A stretch of 64,000 nt of DNA from Pseudomonas brassicacearum (GTDB taxonomy: Bacteria; Pseudomonadota; Gammaproteobacteria; Pseudomonadales; Pseudomonadaceae): NCBI RefSeq assembly GCF_003732265.1, contig NZ_MOBK01000013.1, forward strand, positions 124,001 to 188,000. The letters are read 5' to 3'. The translations under genes and the position numbers were made by a program. Below, one piece after another: positions 62,940 through 64,000 of the stretch. Each line of letters starts with the position of its first letter. Position 1 is the stretch's first letter. Below the pieces are notes generated by a model. The model ran no database searches. It saw nothing but the letters and a program-made list of their open reading frames with translations, and was not told the DNA's origin.

Positions 62940-64000
62940 TGCGCACCCCTCAGCCGGTTGAACCAGCCGGTCTTGGGTTTGGCCAGGCCTTCGGAGCGTT
63001 TGGCCAGGCGTTCGCCGAGGGTGCGCAGGCTTTGGGTCAGGCCTTCACGCGGGGCCAGTTCGAACAGGCTCACGCCCTGGTTTTTCGCGTTCAGGCGCAC
63101 TTCCGGGCTGAAGGCCAGAATCGCGAAGACTTCCATGCCGAAGCTTTTGCCCAGGGTGTCGGCGTCGGGGGCGACATTGCGCAGATAGCGGTCGACCAGC
63201 AGCCGGGCGTGATCGAGCTTCATGCCTTTTTCGCGCCACAGGTTGAGCACCGCGAGGTTGCGCCGGCAGTCGAGCACGTTCTGATCGGTGTACCACAGCA
63301 ACTTGTCGCAATGGCTGACAAAAGTGCGCAGCGCTTCGCTGTCCGGTTGACCGGTGAGATTCACCACGATGTGCTGGAAGTGTTGGCGCAGGGCGCTGAG
63401 CAGCATGTACAACTCGGCGGCACTGGTGCGCTCCAGCGGTTCATCGTGGCTGGCGTAGGCGAGGATTCGCAGTCCCGCCTCATTACTGGTGAACGCGCTG
63501 TCGATCAGCGTGGCGTCGAGGCGCCGCAGATGCCGCAGGGCATCACCGAAGTGAAACGAGCTCTCCAGCCCGAGCAAGGCGAGGCTGTCGCCGCGCGGCA
63601 AACCCAAATCCAGCAACAGGGTTTGCTGGCCGCTTTTCTGCACCACTTGCGCCATGTGGTTGGCGAGCAGCGCACCGTCGGCGTTGGTTTGCGCACCGTA
63701 GAGCACGGTCAGGCCACCGAGCTGGGTGCTCGGCGCCACCGTTGGCAAGCGTTTGCCGAGGCGGCGCACCAGCCCCGAGACTTCGCTGGAGCGCGAGCCA
63801 TAGGCGACAAAATCCCGCGCGCCGGCACGCATCGCATTCAGCACAAGCTGATTGTCCATGCCATCGCCCAGGGCCACGATCGCCAGCATCGGCTTGGCTT
63901 CCAGTGCGCCTTCGATCAGTGCGCTTTGCGCGACCACGTGTTCGCGGTCCAGCCCGACGAACACCAGGCTGGCGAAGGTGACGTCGACCAGCGCCAACAG
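62936..64000 (-). CDS. tadZ: Tad pilus localisation protein TadZ (CpaE type), C-terminal part
   Basis: A ParA/MinD-like protein with receiver-like N-terminal part, open to the window edge. The reading frame continues past the end (codons CTG, TTG at 64000-63995); the TTG is not taken as a start. At least 354 residues are in the window. Visible blocks are AIVALGDGMDNQLVLNAMRAG and the degenerate nucleotide-binding loop GLTVLYGAQTNADGALLANH, which lacks the usual Lys of a deviant Walker A. It places the pilus machine at the cell pole. Confidence 0.85.
   Translation of the reverse strand: MLALVDVTFASLVFVGLDREHVVAQSALIEGALEAKPMLAIVALGDGMDNQLVLNAMRAGARDFVAYGSRSSEVSGLVRRLGKRLPTVAPSTQLGGLTVLYGAQTNADGALLANHMAQVVQKSGQQTLLLDLGLPRGDSLALLGLESSFHFGDALRHLRRLDATLIDSAFTSNEAGLRILAYASHDEPLERTSAAELYMLLSALRQHFQHIVVNLTGQPDSEALRTFVSHCDKLLWYTDQNVLDCRRNLAVLNLWREKGMKLDHARLLVDRYLRNVAPDADTLGKSFGMEVFAILAFSPEVRLNAKNQGVSLFELAPREGLTQSLRTLGERLAKRSEGLAKPKTGWFNRLRGAQ

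Noticed and set aside
63995..63997. TTG at the window edge as start of tadZ
   Set aside because: The frame is still open at position 64000, and TadZ proteins have further N-terminal sequence before this point.

Overview
The window is a stretch of chromosome from a fluorescens-group Pseudomonas. Three things support this. The gene order speA-yciH-nudix-DUF2333-gcbA-ctpL-dsbD-aroQ-accBC-prmA-dusB-fis-purH-purD-retS matches the PA4839-PA4856 region of P. aeruginosa as I know it. The Tad pilus genes come with pprA, pprB and fppA. The intergenic gaps are full of Pseudomonas REP/REPIN palindromes.

Layout. 1-2394: copper handling, with a TonB-dependent copper receptor cut by the window edge, two DUF2946 proteins, a PCu(A)C chaperone and a small antitoxin-like protein. 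2557-10094: two divergent cobalamin operons, cobK-cbiD-cobL on minus and cobG-cobH-cobI-cbiG/cobJ on plus, using translationally coupled starts; together they hold most of the corrin-ring methylation and contraction steps. 10095-20681: an accessory island of lower GC. It carries a 2366-residue toxin that looks like a large clostridial toxin or lymphostatin (GT44 glycosyltransferase, Arg-Cys-Tyr cysteine autoprotease, TcdA/TcdB pore region), a MarC-type membrane protein, and three small unrecognised proteins that appear to be distant relatives of one another. 20733-43302: core chromosome, namely retS, purine synthesis, fis/dusB, prmA, acetyl-CoA carboxylase, aroQ, dsbD, a chemoreceptor, the c-di-GMP synthase gcbA and speA. 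43536-46291: a compact type VI secretion module (short VgrG, DUF4123 chaperone, serine hydrolase). 46285-50538: MATE transporter, small membrane protein, MazG-like protein, cmoM and two DUF4136 lipoproteins. 50758-64000: Tad/Flp pilus machinery (tadG, tadE-like, fppA, pprA/pprB, DUF3613, tadD, tadC, tadB, tadA, partial tadZ), interrupted at 57215-58867 by a repeat-rich gap and a DUF6124 gene with a structured leader.

How the parts work together. RetS, GcbA and PprA/PprB belong to the regulatory layer that sets attached versus free-living or virulent lifestyles, so this window holds both the pilus and several of its likely controllers. The most unusual content is the giant toxin and its three small companions. 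I found no tRNA, rRNA, CRISPR array, transposase or prophage gene.
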